Positions 16,592 through 26,007 are shown, counted from the first letter of the stretch. The stretch: 64,000 nt of DNA from Bacillota bacterium (GCA_013178305.1 JABLXB010000003.1:310001-374000); one strand, 5' to 3'. Notes: generated by a model not told the origin, from the letters alone. Numbers and translations are program-made.

Positions 16592-17533
16592 TTGCTCATT
16601 CGCCGCTCGCGATCGAATCTCGCGGTCAATGTGGGCGGCATCTTCATGAAGAACCCGGTGATGACCTCGTCGGGCTGCTACGGTTACGGACTTTCGTACA
16701 CCGACTTTTATTTGCCTGCCTTGCTAGGGGCTCTTGTGGTAAAGGGGCTATATTGCGAAATGCGGAAGGGCAACCCGCCCCCGCGGATCGTGGAGACCCC
16801 CGCTGGGATGTTGAATTCGGTCGGCCTCGAGGGTCCGGGCGTAGACGGCTTCATCAGGTGTTATCTCCCGAAGCTGCGGGAATACGGCGCGACTGTGATC
16901 GCCAACGTCGCGGGGCGGACCGTTGAGGAATACGAGTTCGTAGCGCGGCGACTCAGCGAGGCAGAGGGGCTCTCGGGTTTGGAACTGAATGTCTCATGCG
17001 CGAACGTGGAGCAGGGGGGGTGGCATTCGGGATAGACCCGAAGATGGTTTTCCGAATAGTGTCGGCGGTGAGGAAGGTGACTACGCTACCCGTCATTGCG
17101 AAGATGTCGCCCAACGTGACGGAATATCCGCGTGACCGCCCGCGCCGCCGAGGAAGCGGGCGCCGATGCGCTTTCGATGATAAACACCTTGCTCGGCATG
17201 GCGATCGATGTCAAATCGAGGCGCCCAAAGCTTGGCAGCGTTACCGGGGGGTTATCCGGTCCCGCTATACGCCCTGTGGCTGTCCGTATGGTCTGGCAGG
17301 CTGCACAGGCCGTGAAGATTCCGATAGTCGGGCAGGGAGGGATCATGACGGCGGAGGACGCCCTGGAGTTCATCTTGGCGGGGGCGAGGGCGGTCGCGAT
17401 CGGAACGGCGAATTTCGTAAACCCCATGGTGCCACTCGAGGTGATCGACGAGCTCGGGAAGTACCTTGACGACAACGATATAGAAGATATTAACGAATTA
17501 GTGGGTAAGGTCGTCACGGACCCCAACCCATAG
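16592..17533 (+). pseudogene. Dihydroorotate dehydrogenase B catalytic subunit-like (PyrD), two frameshifts
   Basis: Read across three frames this is a full-length class 1B PyrD: FMKNPVMTSSGCYGYG, GNPPPRIVETPAGMLNSVGL, the active-site cysteine in LELNVSCANV, then INTLLGMAIDVKSRRP, VTGGLSGPAIRPVA and GQGGIMTAEDALEFI for FMN binding. The frame first breaks in a run of seven G at 17014-17020, where eight are needed to continue into VAFGIDPKMV. It breaks again near 17128-17132. Two single-base lesions in well-conserved coding sequence may be real decay or assembly errors. It sits 16 bases before a PyrK-like gene but no other pyrimidine gene is nearby, so it may serve catabolism rather than UMP synthesis. 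TTG start at 16592. Confidence 0.8.
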
Positions 17534-17549
17534 GCTTGGGGGGTGAACA

Positions 17550-18350
17550 GTGCATCACCAGGTATTAGCGATAGTCAAGAGTCATGGCGCCGAAATCCCG
17601 GGCTACTACAGGCTTAGGCTGGAGGCCCCGGCGGTGGCGAATGAGGCCCGCCCCGGGCAGTTCGTGATGGTTCGTTGCTCTCACACATTGGACCCACTGC
17701 TGAGGCGGCCACTGACTGTATGCGCGCTTTATCCGGAAAGCGGTCAACTGGAACTGCTGTACAAGGTGGTGGGCAAAGGGACCCGGCTTCTGAGCGAGAT
17801 CCCTGTCGGTGCCCGGGTCGATGTTGTCGGGCCGCTTGGCAACGGGTATACTCTGCTGCCCGAGGCGCAGACCATAGCGGTCGTGGGAAGAGGGGTCGGG
17901 GTGGCCTCTGTTTTTGGCGTGGCTCAGGCGGCGCGGGCGGAAGGGCGGCGGGTTTTTGCCTTTGTCAGTGCGCGCACCCGGGACCTGCTCCTCCGGGTGA
18001 AGAGTCTTAGGGAGATGGGCTGCTGCGTGGAAGTCTCGACGGATGACGGGAGCGCCGGCCACTGTGGGCTAGTTACGGACCTGCTCAGGCCGAAGGTCGG
18101 GCCGGAAGGGATAGGGGAAGTATTCGTCTGCGGCTCCAATCGGCTGACCCGCGCTGTGGCCGAAGTCGCATTGGAGAACGGGATCAGCGCGCAGGTATCG
18201 CTCGAAGCGCACATGGCCTGTGGGGTTCATGCCTGCATGGGCTGCGTGCGGCTCGTGGGGATTTCGGGGAACCAGAGCTACAAGAAAGTGTGCGAGGACG
18301 GGCCCGTGTTCTGGGTCGACGAGGTAGTGGAATTGACGAACGCCCGCTGA
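17550..18350 (+). CDS. Dihydroorotate dehydrogenase electron-transfer subunit-like protein (PyrK family)
   Basis: 266 residues, GTG start after ggggggtgaaca. An FAD-binding barrel (RPGQFVMVRC, DPLLRRPLTVC) and an NAD-binding domain are followed by a 2Fe-2S cluster site with the cysteine pattern ACGVHACMGCVRL and a fourth Cys in KKVCEDGPVF. This is the PyrK plan, passing electrons between NAD(H) and the PyrD flavin. The nucleotide-binding loop, usually GGGIGVAPL, reads GRGVGVASV. As a partner of the PyrD-like gene just upstream it would form a heterotetramer. Placement among UbiD, AOR and transporter genes suggests the pair oxidises or reduces a cyclic intermediate. Confidence 0.87.
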   Translation: MHHQVLAIVKSHGAEIPGYYRLRLEAPAVANEARPGQFVMVRCSHTLDPLLRRPLTVCALYPESGQLELLYKVVGKGTRLLSEIPVGARVDVVGPLGNGYTLLPEAQTIAVVGRGVGVASVFGVAQAARAEGRRVFAFVSARTRDLLLRVKSLREMGCCVEVSTDDGSAGHCGLVTDLLRPKVGPEGIGEVFVCGSNRLTRAVAEVALENGISAQVSLEAHMACGVHACMGCVRLVGISGNQSYKKVCEDGPVFWVDEVVELTNAR

Positions 18351-18666
18351 GCGGGCGGCCCTTGCCACTGATAGCGGGCCTGGAGAGCGCTCAAGTCCTT
18401 TTGTGGACGTCAGAACGGTGAGGAGGTTTAGTGCGGGCATTCCTCATCGCGGCCGTTAAGGTAGCTATGACGTCAACAATCGATTCATTGCCGGACGCGC
18501 AACACAATAACCCGTTCCCCAAGGACCACCAAAGGAGTTTTCGACGCGCCGTCGAACCAATACCTTGTTCCGTCAATAGGATGCTATTCCGCTTAGCGGA
18601 ACATGTGCCCTTTGCGGTCGTGGGAGTATGCGTCCCCAACGGAAGATACCAGAGGGAGAATGGCTT
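18351..18666. promoter_or_regulatory. Regulatory gap ahead of the AOR gene with two palindromes
   Basis: About 315 bases without a supported gene. It holds the second copy of the TCGACRCRCYGTCGA motif as an extended 17-base palindrome (18540-18556) and a separate 15-base palindrome, TTCCGCTTAGCGGAA (18587-18601). A gtgaggaggttta site before a GTG at 18431 heads a 96-codon frame without family resemblance that overlaps the AOR start; I do not call it a gene. A promoter for the AOR-UbiD-transporter operon is likely here. Confidence 0.45.
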
Positions 18667-20559
18667 ATGCTACCAGGCAGCAAACGCGAAAGGATGTACG
18701 GATGGGCACGCGCGGCGTTGACGGTAGACCTTTGCTCGGGCAAGATTGAGAGGATTGTGCCCGAGGAATCAGTTGTCCGCAAGTGGTTGGGCGGGAGAGG
18801 ATGGAACGGTCATCTTCTCTGGAAGATGACGGATGCGAGTACAGATCCACTTGGCCCCGGAAACCCCCTCATCTTCAGTGTAGGCCCCTTGACCGGCACG
18901 CTGGCGCCTGGTTCGGCACGCTATCAGGTAACCGGGAAATCCCCACTGACTGGAATCTTCGGTGACGCCAACTCGGGAGGCTTCTTCGGCCCGGAGATGA
19001 AGTTTTGCGGGCTGGATCAGATTGTTGTAACAGGGTACGCGGAGACGCCGGTGTACCTGTTCGTTACGGATGAGAAAGCGGAACTCCGGGTCGCGAGGCA
19101 CCTGTGGGGGAAGACGACTTGGGAGACTGAAGAGGCCATTCGCTCTGAGATCGGCTCGGACCTGGTCCGCGTCGCGGCGATCGGCCCTGCCGGAGAGAAC
19201 CTCGTCAAGTTCGCCGGGATCATCAACGATACTGGTCGCGCCGCGGCCCGGACGGGGCTCGGCGCCGTGATGGGCAGCAAGCGATTGAAAGCCATCGCGC
19301 TGCTCGGCAACCGCGGGGTGTCCGTATCGCTTCCGGATGAATGGGATCGTTACTATCGCAGGGCGCGGGACCACATCGCGGCCGCGCCAGCGTACCCCAT
19401 GCGCTCGCGGTTCGGTACCACCATGTTGATCGACACCTACCAGCTTATGGGGGTGCTTCCTTCCTACAACAACCGCTCGGGTGTGTTCGCGAGGGCGGAA
19501 GATATCGGCTGTAAGACCCTTGAAAAGAGGTTCGTGAAGCGGCTGATCGCGTGCTTTTGTTGTCCGGTAAGGTGCAGCCGCTACTACAGCATCGAGGAGG
19601 GTCCCTATAAGGGAACCCATGGCGAAGGCCCTGAGTTCGAAACCCTGGCATCACTGGGCTCGAGATGCGGAAACTCGGACGTGGAGGGAATCCTCGCCCT
19701 CAACAGCAAGGCCAACCAGCTGGGAATCGACACCATATCTCTTGGAGGCGTGCTTGGGTTTGTAATGGAATGCTGTGAGCTCGGACTGATCCGCCCGAGG
19801 GACTTCGGCAGCAACCTGGATTGCGTTCCGTGGGGCGACGTCAACTCAATGATGCAGCTAATGGAAGACATCGCATACAGGCGCGGGTTCGGAGACGTTC
19901 TTGCTGAAGGGGTCCGGAACATATCGATGAAAATTCCGGGTTCGCAGCCATACGCCCTTCATGTGAAGGGCCTGGAGATTCCCGAGCAGGAAATAAGGGC
20001 GCTGAAAGCCTGGGGGCTGGGATGGGCTGTGTCCAGTCGCGGCGCCGATCACTTGCGCGCTTTTCCTGTCGCGGAAACCACCCTGACTCCGGCCGAAGCG
20101 AAAGCACTGTTTGGGACGGATGAGGTATGTAACAGGTTCAGTTACCGGGGTAAGGGACGTCTTGTCAAATGGTCCGAGGATCTGAGCGCCGTATCGGACT
20201 CGCTGTCAATGTGCAAGTTTGTCACGATGAGCATGGCGCTTCCCGCTGAGGTCATCTGTGGCTTGCTTCGTGCGGTCACGGGTGTCGAGTATTCTCCAGA
20301 GGAGTTGTTTCCTATTGGGGAGCGCATTGTCAATCTCGAACGCTTGTACAATCTCAGGCTAGGGTTGGGAAGGGACGACGACACCGTTCCTTCGCGGTTT
20401 GTCGAAGAAGCGTTGCCGGAGGGGCCGAGCGCCGGGCACAGGTTTCAGCTCGAGCCAATGCTGGACGAGTATTACAGCGCCAGAGGCTGGGGTAGTAACG
20501 GGCGGCCTCTGCCGGCCAGACTTGCCGAGCTCGGTTTGTCCAATCTCGTCACCGAATGA
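18667..20559 (+). CDS. Aldehyde:ferredoxin oxidoreductase family protein (tungsten type)
   Basis: About 630 residues. ATG at 18667 is preferred because agagggaga precedes it; ATG at 18628 and 18694 are alternatives. AOR motifs in order: LGGRGWNGHLLW, then SARYQVTGKSPLTGIFGDAN and GGFFGPEMKFCGLDQIVVTG for pterin binding, and GAVMGSKRLKAIAL. The 4Fe-4S ligands C296, C299 and C303 are in ACFCCPVRC, with the fourth Cys in SDSLSMCKFVT. AORs oxidise aldehydes or reduce carboxylates with ferredoxin, using a tungsten bis-pterin. It shares the cluster with UbiD and an importer, so it may process an aromatic or heterocyclic aldehyde or acid. A second AOR lies at 29495. Confidence 0.93.
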   Translation: MLPGSKRERMYGWARAALTVDLCSGKIERIVPEESVVRKWLGGRGWNGHLLWKMTDASTDPLGPGNPLIFSVGPLTGTLAPGSARYQVTGKSPLTGIFGDANSGGFFGPEMKFCGLDQIVVTGYAETPVYLFVTDEKAELRVARHLWGKTTWETEEAIRSEIGSDLVRVAAIGPAGENLVKFAGIINDTGRAAARTGLGAVMGSKRLKAIALLGNRGVSVSLPDEWDRYYRRARDHIAAAPAYPMRSRFGTTMLIDTYQLMGVLPSYNNRSGVFARAEDIGCKTLEKRFVKRLIACFCCPVRCSRYYSIEEGPYKGTHGEGPEFETLASLGSRCGNSDVEGILALNSKANQLGIDTISLGGVLGFVMECCELGLIRPRDFGSNLDCVPWGDVNSMMQLMEDIAYRRGFGDVLAEGVRNISMKIPGSQPYALHVKGLEIPEQEIRALKAWGLGWAVSSRGADHLRAFPVAETTLTPAEAKALFGTDEVCNRFSYRGKGRLVKWSEDLSAVSDSLSMCKFVTMSMALPAEVICGLLRAVTGVEYSPEELFPIGERIVNLERLYNLRLGLGRDDDTVPSRFVEEALPEGPSAGHRFQLEPMLDEYYSARGWGSNGRPLPARLAELGLSNLVTE

Positions 20560-20574
20560 TGGGGAGGCGGTACA

Positions 20575-21954
20575 ATGGCCTTTGACGACCTTCGAGAGTT
20601 TCTTGGCCTGCTGGAGGAGCACGGTGAACTGATGCGAGTCGAGCAGCGGGTCAGCCCGAAGTTCGAGATTGCCGCATACGTCCGCGCGGCATCCGATCTG
20701 GAGGGGCCGGCGCTGCTTTTTGAAAAGGTAGAAGGATACGATATGCCGGTGTTGGGCGGACTCTTTGCCACCAAATCGAGAATGGCGCTGAGTCTTGGCT
20801 GGCCGGAAGACGAGATGCTTAAGCGCTACCTTAATGCCGAAGAGACATTTGTTGAACCCGTGATGCTCAAGTCGGGTCCAGTTCAGGAGGTAGTGATCAG
20901 GGGAGAAGACATCGATCTCGGGATCTTACCCATTTGCACCCATTTCGAGCTTGACGCGGGCCCATACGTGACCGGAGGGGTGCAGATCGCCAATGACCCT
21001 GTGAGTGGATCCCGGAACGTGTCGATGCACCGGATGTTGCTGCTGGACCGCAGAACGTTGACGGTATACGCTCCTTTGGGAAGGCAACTTGCCACGATTA
21101 TTGCCAGGAATGAGGATAAGGGCAAGGGTACTGAGATCGCCACAGCCATTGGGATGGATCCGGTGATTCCAATAGCATCCCAGTGCAGGCCGCCGCTGGG
21201 TGTTGATGAGCTCTGGATTGCCGGCTCGATGCGTGGCAAGCCTGTTGAGCTCGTGAAATGCTCGACCATTGATATTGATGTTCCTGCTACGGCGGAGATC
21301 GTTATCGAGGGCCGGACCATCCCAGGCAAGCGGGTGGGAGATGGACCTTTCGGCGAATACCCGGGAACTTACAGCGGCGTAAAAGATGCACCGGTGCTCG
21401 AGGTTACCGCGATTACCATGAGGAAGCAGCCGATCTACCAGATATGCATGACCGGACGACCGATGACTGAGAACCATTGGATGATGGATATGCCCCTGAC
21501 TGCGGCCGCATACCGTGAGGTATACAAGATAAACCCGGACATCAGGGGAATTCGACTTACCCCTGGTGGCACGTCCCGTCATCACTGCGTTGTCTCGATC
21601 AAGAAAAGGCATGAGCTGGAGGCTCGAAACATCATATTAGCGTTACTCTCTGCTCCAATCGGCATCAAGCTGGCGGTCGTGGTCGATGAAGATATTAACG
21701 TAAACGACTCTCTTCAGGTCGAATGGGCAATCAACACTCGTGTTCAGGCCGAGAAAGACGTGATAGTCCTTCCCGCTGTGGCGAGCCCTACGCTCGATCC
21801 ATCTGCTCCCATGCAACGCGCGAGCTCCAAGATGGGGATCGACGCAACCGCGCCGCTCGGCAAGTGCAAGGAGGAGTATGCCCCAGTCTTCACTCCTGGG
21901 GAAAACGACCCCGCGATCAAGCAGGAGATCGTCGATTTCATGGACAGGAAGTGA
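20575..21954 (+). CDS. UbiD-family prenyl-FMN-dependent decarboxylase
   Basis: 459 residues; ATG after gatggggaggcggtaca. Full-length UbiD: FDDLREFLGLLEEHGELMRV at the start, VVIRGEDIDLGILPICTHFE, a prenyl-FMN/metal region NVSMHRMLLLDRRTL, and ATAEIVIEGRTIPGK, then a C-terminal domain with PSAPMQRASSKMGIDATAPL. The family reversibly decarboxylates aromatic, heteroaromatic or unsaturated acids. The catalytic loop normally reads EGPFGE; here it is DGPFGE (D256...E261), so the first glutamate of the Glu-Arg-Glu network is aspartate. The cofactor would come from the UbiX fusion at 15307. The substrate is unknown. Confidence 0.92.
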   Translation: MAFDDLREFLGLLEEHGELMRVEQRVSPKFEIAAYVRAASDLEGPALLFEKVEGYDMPVLGGLFATKSRMALSLGWPEDEMLKRYLNAEETFVEPVMLKSGPVQEVVIRGEDIDLGILPICTHFELDAGPYVTGGVQIANDPVSGSRNVSMHRMLLLDRRTLTVYAPLGRQLATIIARNEDKGKGTEIATAIGMDPVIPIASQCRPPLGVDELWIAGSMRGKPVELVKCSTIDIDVPATAEIVIEGRTIPGKRVGDGPFGEYPGTYSGVKDAPVLEVTAITMRKQPIYQICMTGRPMTENHWMMDMPLTAAAYREVYKINPDIRGIRLTPGGTSRHHCVVSIKKRHELEARNIILALLSAPIGIKLAVVVDEDINVNDSLQVEWAINTRVQAEKDVIVLPAVASPTLDPSAPMQRASSKMGIDATAPLGKCKEEYAPVFTPGENDPAIKQEIVDFMDRK

Positions 21955-22013
21955 TAGGCTTTCATTGTGGAAGTGCAATCCGGCTGTGAGGATCTTGTGC
22001 GCGCGTTTTCGGG

Positions 22014-22922
22014 ATGGAGGTGGACAGGATTCCTTTCCAAGGAGGATGGTACGATCTCGAGGGATCGATAGATATTCATGCGCACACGGGTCCAAGCGTA
22101 TTTCCGAGGATTCAGGATTCGATCGACTGCGCGATCGAAGCCCGTACGGCCGGGATGCGCGGTATAGTGCTGAAGAACCATCATGGGATATCGGCTGACC
22201 GGGCGGCGCTTGTTGAAAAGGCTGTACAGGGGATATCCGTGTACGGCGGAGTCGTCTTGAACGGGTTTTGCGGAGGGGTAAACCCGTTTGCGGTCGAGGC
22301 TGCCCTCAAACTGGGTGGAAAACTCGTCTGGTTTCCAACGCAATGGGCCAAACACCACCTCTCTGTCTACGGTGCCCCTGAATACAAACAGATGAAGTTG
22401 CTGGTCAATAGAGCCAGGCGAAATGTAACCGGCCTCACGGTGTTGAAGGACGATGGCAGGCTCACCGAGGAGACAAATGAGATACTATCAATGGTCGCTG
22501 AGGCTGGTGTAGCCGTAGGGACAGGGCATCTTTCCGAGGTGGAGATTCTCTCGCTTGTCAGCGGAGCCCGGGAAGCGGGGGTTAAGAGAATCGTAGTCCA
22601 GCATGTTACGCTGACCGAGCTCTGGAATTGGACTTCGGCTGGGCTCAGGCGACTCGTGGAGCTTGGGGCGATGATAGAGTTCACCGCCATTTACACGTTT
22701 CCGAACCGGTTTCTGGTAACGCCCGAGAGGACGTCCGAAATGATTGGCTGGGTCGGCCCGGAAAACTGCGTTATCTCGTCTGACTGCGGTCAGCCGCGCA
22801 ACCCAACGCCGGTTGAGGGCATGGGACGCTTCGCTAAATCACTCTTAGACTGTGGGGTGAGAGAAGACGATCTGAAAAGGATGATGGTGTACAACCCGGA
22901 GTTTCTTTTGGGAATTCGGTGA
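22014..22922 (+). CDS. Metal-dependent amidohydrolase-fold protein (DUF6282 family)
   Basis: 302 residues. Amidohydrolase-type metal ligands are visible in order: SIDIHAHTGPS, VLKNHHG, GTGHLSEVE, IVVQHVTLTE, and SSDCGQPRNPT for the final aspartate. The chain is shorter than dihydroorotase-type enzymes and fits the DUF6282 group, which I know only as an uncharacterised amidohydrolase-like family. It probably hydrolyses a C-N or C-O bond of an intermediate in this catabolic cluster. It follows ubiD by 59 bases and precedes the importer. Confidence 0.75.
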   Translation: MEVDRIPFQGGWYDLEGSIDIHAHTGPSVFPRIQDSIDCAIEARTAGMRGIVLKNHHGISADRAALVEKAVQGISVYGGVVLNGFCGGVNPFAVEAALKLGGKLVWFPTQWAKHHLSVYGAPEYKQMKLLVNRARRNVTGLTVLKDDGRLTEETNEILSMVAEAGVAVGTGHLSEVEILSLVSGAREAGVKRIVVQHVTLTELWNWTSAGLRRLVELGAMIEFTAIYTFPNRFLVTPERTSEMIGWVGPENCVISSDCGQPRNPTPVEGMGRFAKSLLDCGVREDDLKRMMVYNPEFLLGIR

Positions 22923-22974
22923 TTACGTCGGGCGGCCGCTGGAAGGCATTACGGAAAGGGGAGGAACTACCATC

Positions 22975-24036
22975 ATGGCGAACAGATGGACGAGAGTTCA
23001 GTGGCAGGTCATTTCCTTGGTCTTGCTGATTGTGTTCGCGGCAACTGTCCTTGCGGGTTGCGGCCAGGCTCAGGCGCCTGCCAAGCAAGAGCCCGCCAAG
23101 CCAGAACCGGCCAAGACAGAGCCGCCGAAAGCCGCCGAACCGGCGAAGAAAAGACTAAACATCGCGACGGCGACCACCGGCGGGGCCTATTACCCGGCAG
23201 GCATAGCGGCTGCCCAGCTGTTTACAGAGCAGGCAGGCGTGCAAGCATCAGCGTCGACGAGCGCCGGCTCGGTGGAGAACATCGACCTTCTGATGAAAGG
23301 CGAGGCCGATATCGTATGCGTTCAATCAAACATACTGCAGTGGGCCTATGAGGGCTCTGATACTTACAAAGGTAAGCCTAACCAGGATCTGCGCATTCTC
23401 GCCCCGATCCTCTCCCAGCACTACAACTTCGTGATCCGCAAGAACGCTGGGATAAAATCGGTCAGAGACTGGAAGGGAAAGCGAGTGGTGGTTGGTCGGG
23501 CCGGGAGCGGCACTGTCTCGACGCACGAGATGGTGCTCGGCGCCTTCGGTATGACTCTGCAGGATGTGAAACCGGACTACATCGGGCAGGCTGAAGCGAT
23601 CGAGGCCATCAGGAACGGTCTGGCGGATGCCACAATCGCGGTTGGAGCCGCGCCCATCTCGCAAGTCTCGGACGCTTTAGTAGCGCCTAATACGAACGCC
23701 GCCGTTCTTTCGCTGAGCGATGAGGAGATCAAGACGATTACCGAAAAGCACAAGTGGTCGATGGCAATGCCAATCCCAGCAGGGACATATCCCAATCAAA
23801 AGGACGAGATAAAGACCGTCGGGCATTTGGGATACTTCGTGGTTAGGAAAGACTTCCCACAGGACCTTGCGTACAAGTTGGTTAAGGCGATGTATGACAA
23901 TAAAGACTGGCTGACCAAGTCATACTCCGGTTACAACAACGTAGCCTTCCTCGAGCCGGCGAAAGCCTTGAGCATCCCTGTCCCGCTTCATGAGGGAAGT
24001 AAAAAGTACTTGCAGGAGAAGGGCTGGGTCAAGTAG
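22975..24036 (+). CDS. TAXI-family TRAP transporter solute-binding lipoprotein
   Basis: 353 residues. A signal peptide (residues 1-29) ends in a lipobox, TVLAGC, giving a lipid-anchored cysteine. A linker of PAK/PEP repeats runs to about residue 60. The mature part starts LNIATATTGGAYYPAG, the typical TAXI opening (TGGTGGxYYPxG), followed by SAGSVENIDLLMKGEADI. TAXI proteins bind organic acids outside the membrane and hand them to a fused TRAP permease, which follows here after 24 bases. It is likely the uptake system for the substrate of the UbiD/AOR pathway. Confidence 0.93.
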   Translation: MANRWTRVQWQVISLVLLIVFAATVLAGCGQAQAPAKQEPAKPEPAKTEPPKAAEPAKKRLNIATATTGGAYYPAGIAAAQLFTEQAGVQASASTSAGSVENIDLLMKGEADIVCVQSNILQWAYEGSDTYKGKPNQDLRILAPILSQHYNFVIRKNAGIKSVRDWKGKRVVVGRAGSGTVSTHEMVLGAFGMTLQDVKPDYIGQAEAIEAIRNGLADATIAVGAAPISQVSDALVAPNTNAAVLSLSDEEIKTITEKHKWSMAMPIPAGTYPNQKDEIKTVGHLGYFVVRKDFPQDLAYKLVKAMYDNKDWLTKSYSGYNNVAFLEPAKALSIPVPLHEGSKKYLQEKGWVK

Positions 24037-24060
24037 CCATCGGAAAGATGGGGAAGGGGG

Positions 24061-25992
24061 ATGTCTCCCCCTTCCCTGCACTATCTGTCACGCATGGGGG
24101 TAGCAATCGTGAGAGAGGACTCAGCTAGTGTTTTGCCTCCGAAGGCCGACTTCAAGGAACGCACGATAGTTGTGCTGGCGATCGCGTTTTCGCTGTTTCA
24201 AGTCTGGACGAACAGCTATGGAATTATGATGTCGATGAAGCAAGGGGGCGTGTTTCTTGCGTTCACTCTGGCGCTGATCTTCCTGACGTATCCCTCCGGG
24301 CGCGGGGAGTTCTGGAGACTTGTGGACTGGTTTCTTGCGTGTGGTGGGGCTTTTGTCGGGTTATATACCTTCTTCAGAGCGGAGCAGTTGGCAATACGTA
24401 ATCTTCAGGCCGAGTCGTTGGACTATTATATGGCTGCCCTGGCGCTCATCCTGGTTATTGAGGCGGCGCGGCGCAGCATCGGGATTGCGATGTCAATTCT
24501 ACCCGTCTTGTTCCTCGTGTACGCGGTGTTCGGTAAGCACTTGCCTGGAATACTCGGGCATTATGGTTTCACTATCCCGAGGCTCCTCATGAGGATGTAC
24601 CTGGTAGATGAAGGCATCTATGGAATAACGCTTCAGGTGGCGGCCACGTATATCTTTCTCTTCATTTTATTTGGCTCGTTCCTGGCGGAGAGTGGAGTTG
24701 GCCAATTTTTCACGGACCTTGCCACATGGCTTACGGGCTCGGCAGTCGGCGGGCCGGCCAAGGTGGCGACGCTTTCGAGCGCTCTTATGGGAACCATCAG
24801 CGGGAGTGCCGCTGCAAACGTGGCTACCACGGGTACATTTACCATCCCGATGATGAAGAAAGTGGGATTTCGGCCTGCCTTTGCTGGCGCGGTGGAAGCA
24901 GTCGCATCAACCGGCGGAATGGTCATGCCGCCAGTGATGGGCGCTGCTGCGTTTGTCATGTCTCAATACTTGAACATGAATTACGGAAAGATCATGGTGG
25001 CCGCGGTGATTCCGGCCCTGCTTTACTATCTCTCAGTGTATTGCTGGGTTCACTTCGAGGCGCTGAGGCTCGGACTCAGGGGAGTGCTCCGGGAGGAACT
25101 CCCGCCAATAAAGGACCCCGGGCGCAAGGTATTCTTGTTCCTTCCCATAGTCGTGGTAGTGTGGTCGCTGCTTCAAGGCCGCACCCCCATATTTTCTGCT
25201 TTTCTTGGAATTCTGTCCGTCGTAGTGGCAAGCCAGGTGCAGAGGGAACGGATGGGATTGCGAGAAGTGATACGAGCGCTTGAGAAGGGCGCCCGTGCGT
25301 CACTGACCGCGAGCTCGGCCTGCATTGCAGCAGGCATCATCGTCGGCGTGACGGCCATGACTGGGCTCGGGCAGGTCATAACTTACAACATCATAGGACT
25401 GGCTCATAACAACCTGATTCCAGCCCTCGCCCTCACTGCAATTGCCTCGCTTGTTCTGAGCATGGGCCTGCCTGCAACCGCCTGTTACGTGATAACTGCT
25501 ACGATAGCCGCCCCTGCGCTGGTGCGGATGGGGGCTCTGCCGCTTGCCGCCCATATGTTCGTATTCTACTTTTCCTGTCTGTCGAACATAACCCCGCCTG
25601 TTGCCATAGCGTCGTACACTGCTGCCGGCATAGCTCACGCCAAACCATTTGAAGTGGGCTGGATGTCAATGCGAATAGCCGCCCCTGGCTTCATAATACC
25701 CTTCCTTTTCGTAATGAATCCGGTCCTGCTGGCTCAGGCGACGACTCCAGTGCAGCTCCTTTGGCCGTGCGCGACCGCGTGCGCCGGAGTGATGTTTATG
25801 GCCGTGGGTGGAGTAGGGTGCCTGTGGCGTCCGCAGAGTCCGCTGATCCGCCTGGGCTACCTGGCAGGTTCTCTCATGCTCATCGATCCCAACATGATAA
25901 CGGATGTGATCGGACTCGCGATCCTGGGAGCGACTCTCCTATATGACTTTGTTTCGAGCAGGAAGTCAAGGGACGCAGAGACGGGGCGCTGA
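24061..25992 (+). CDS. TRAP transporter fused permease subunit (DctQM-type)
   Basis: 643 residues and about 18 membrane segments. An N-terminal DctQ-like part (to about residue 130) is fused to a DctM-like transport domain with LMGTISGSAAANVATTGTFT, VEAVASTGGMVMPPVMGAAA, LGLPATACYVITATIAAPAL and NITPPVAIASYTAAG, the hallmarks of TAXI-associated fused permeases. It works with the binding protein upstream as a sodium-driven importer. The ATG at 24061 has a close purine-rich site; a GTG at 24109 after catgggggtagc is an alternative that would remove 16 residues. Confidence 0.93.
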   Translation: MSPPSLHYLSRMGVAIVREDSASVLPPKADFKERTIVVLAIAFSLFQVWTNSYGIMMSMKQGGVFLAFTLALIFLTYPSGRGEFWRLVDWFLACGGAFVGLYTFFRAEQLAIRNLQAESLDYYMAALALILVIEAARRSIGIAMSILPVLFLVYAVFGKHLPGILGHYGFTIPRLLMRMYLVDEGIYGITLQVAATYIFLFILFGSFLAESGVGQFFTDLATWLTGSAVGGPAKVATLSSALMGTISGSAAANVATTGTFTIPMMKKVGFRPAFAGAVEAVASTGGMVMPPVMGAAAFVMSQYLNMNYGKIMVAAVIPALLYYLSVYCWVHFEALRLGLRGVLREELPPIKDPGRKVFLFLPIVVVVWSLLQGRTPIFSAFLGILSVVVASQVQRERMGLREVIRALEKGARASLTASSACIAAGIIVGVTAMTGLGQVITYNIIGLAHNNLIPALALTAIASLVLSMGLPATACYVITATIAAPALVRMGALPLAAHMFVFYFSCLSNITPPVAIASYTAAGIAHAKPFEVGWMSMRIAAPGFIIPFLFVMNPVLLAQATTPVQLLWPCATACAGVMFMAVGGVGCLWRPQSPLIRLGYLAGSLMLIDPNMITDVIGLAILGATLLYDFVSSRKSRDAETGR

Positions 25993-26007
25993 GGAGGGAC
26001 AACGGTG

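Noticed and set aside
18431-18721. 96-codon frame behind a strong gtgaggaggttta site
   Set aside because: No family resemblance, it overlaps the AOR start and spans both palindromes; more likely a leader region.
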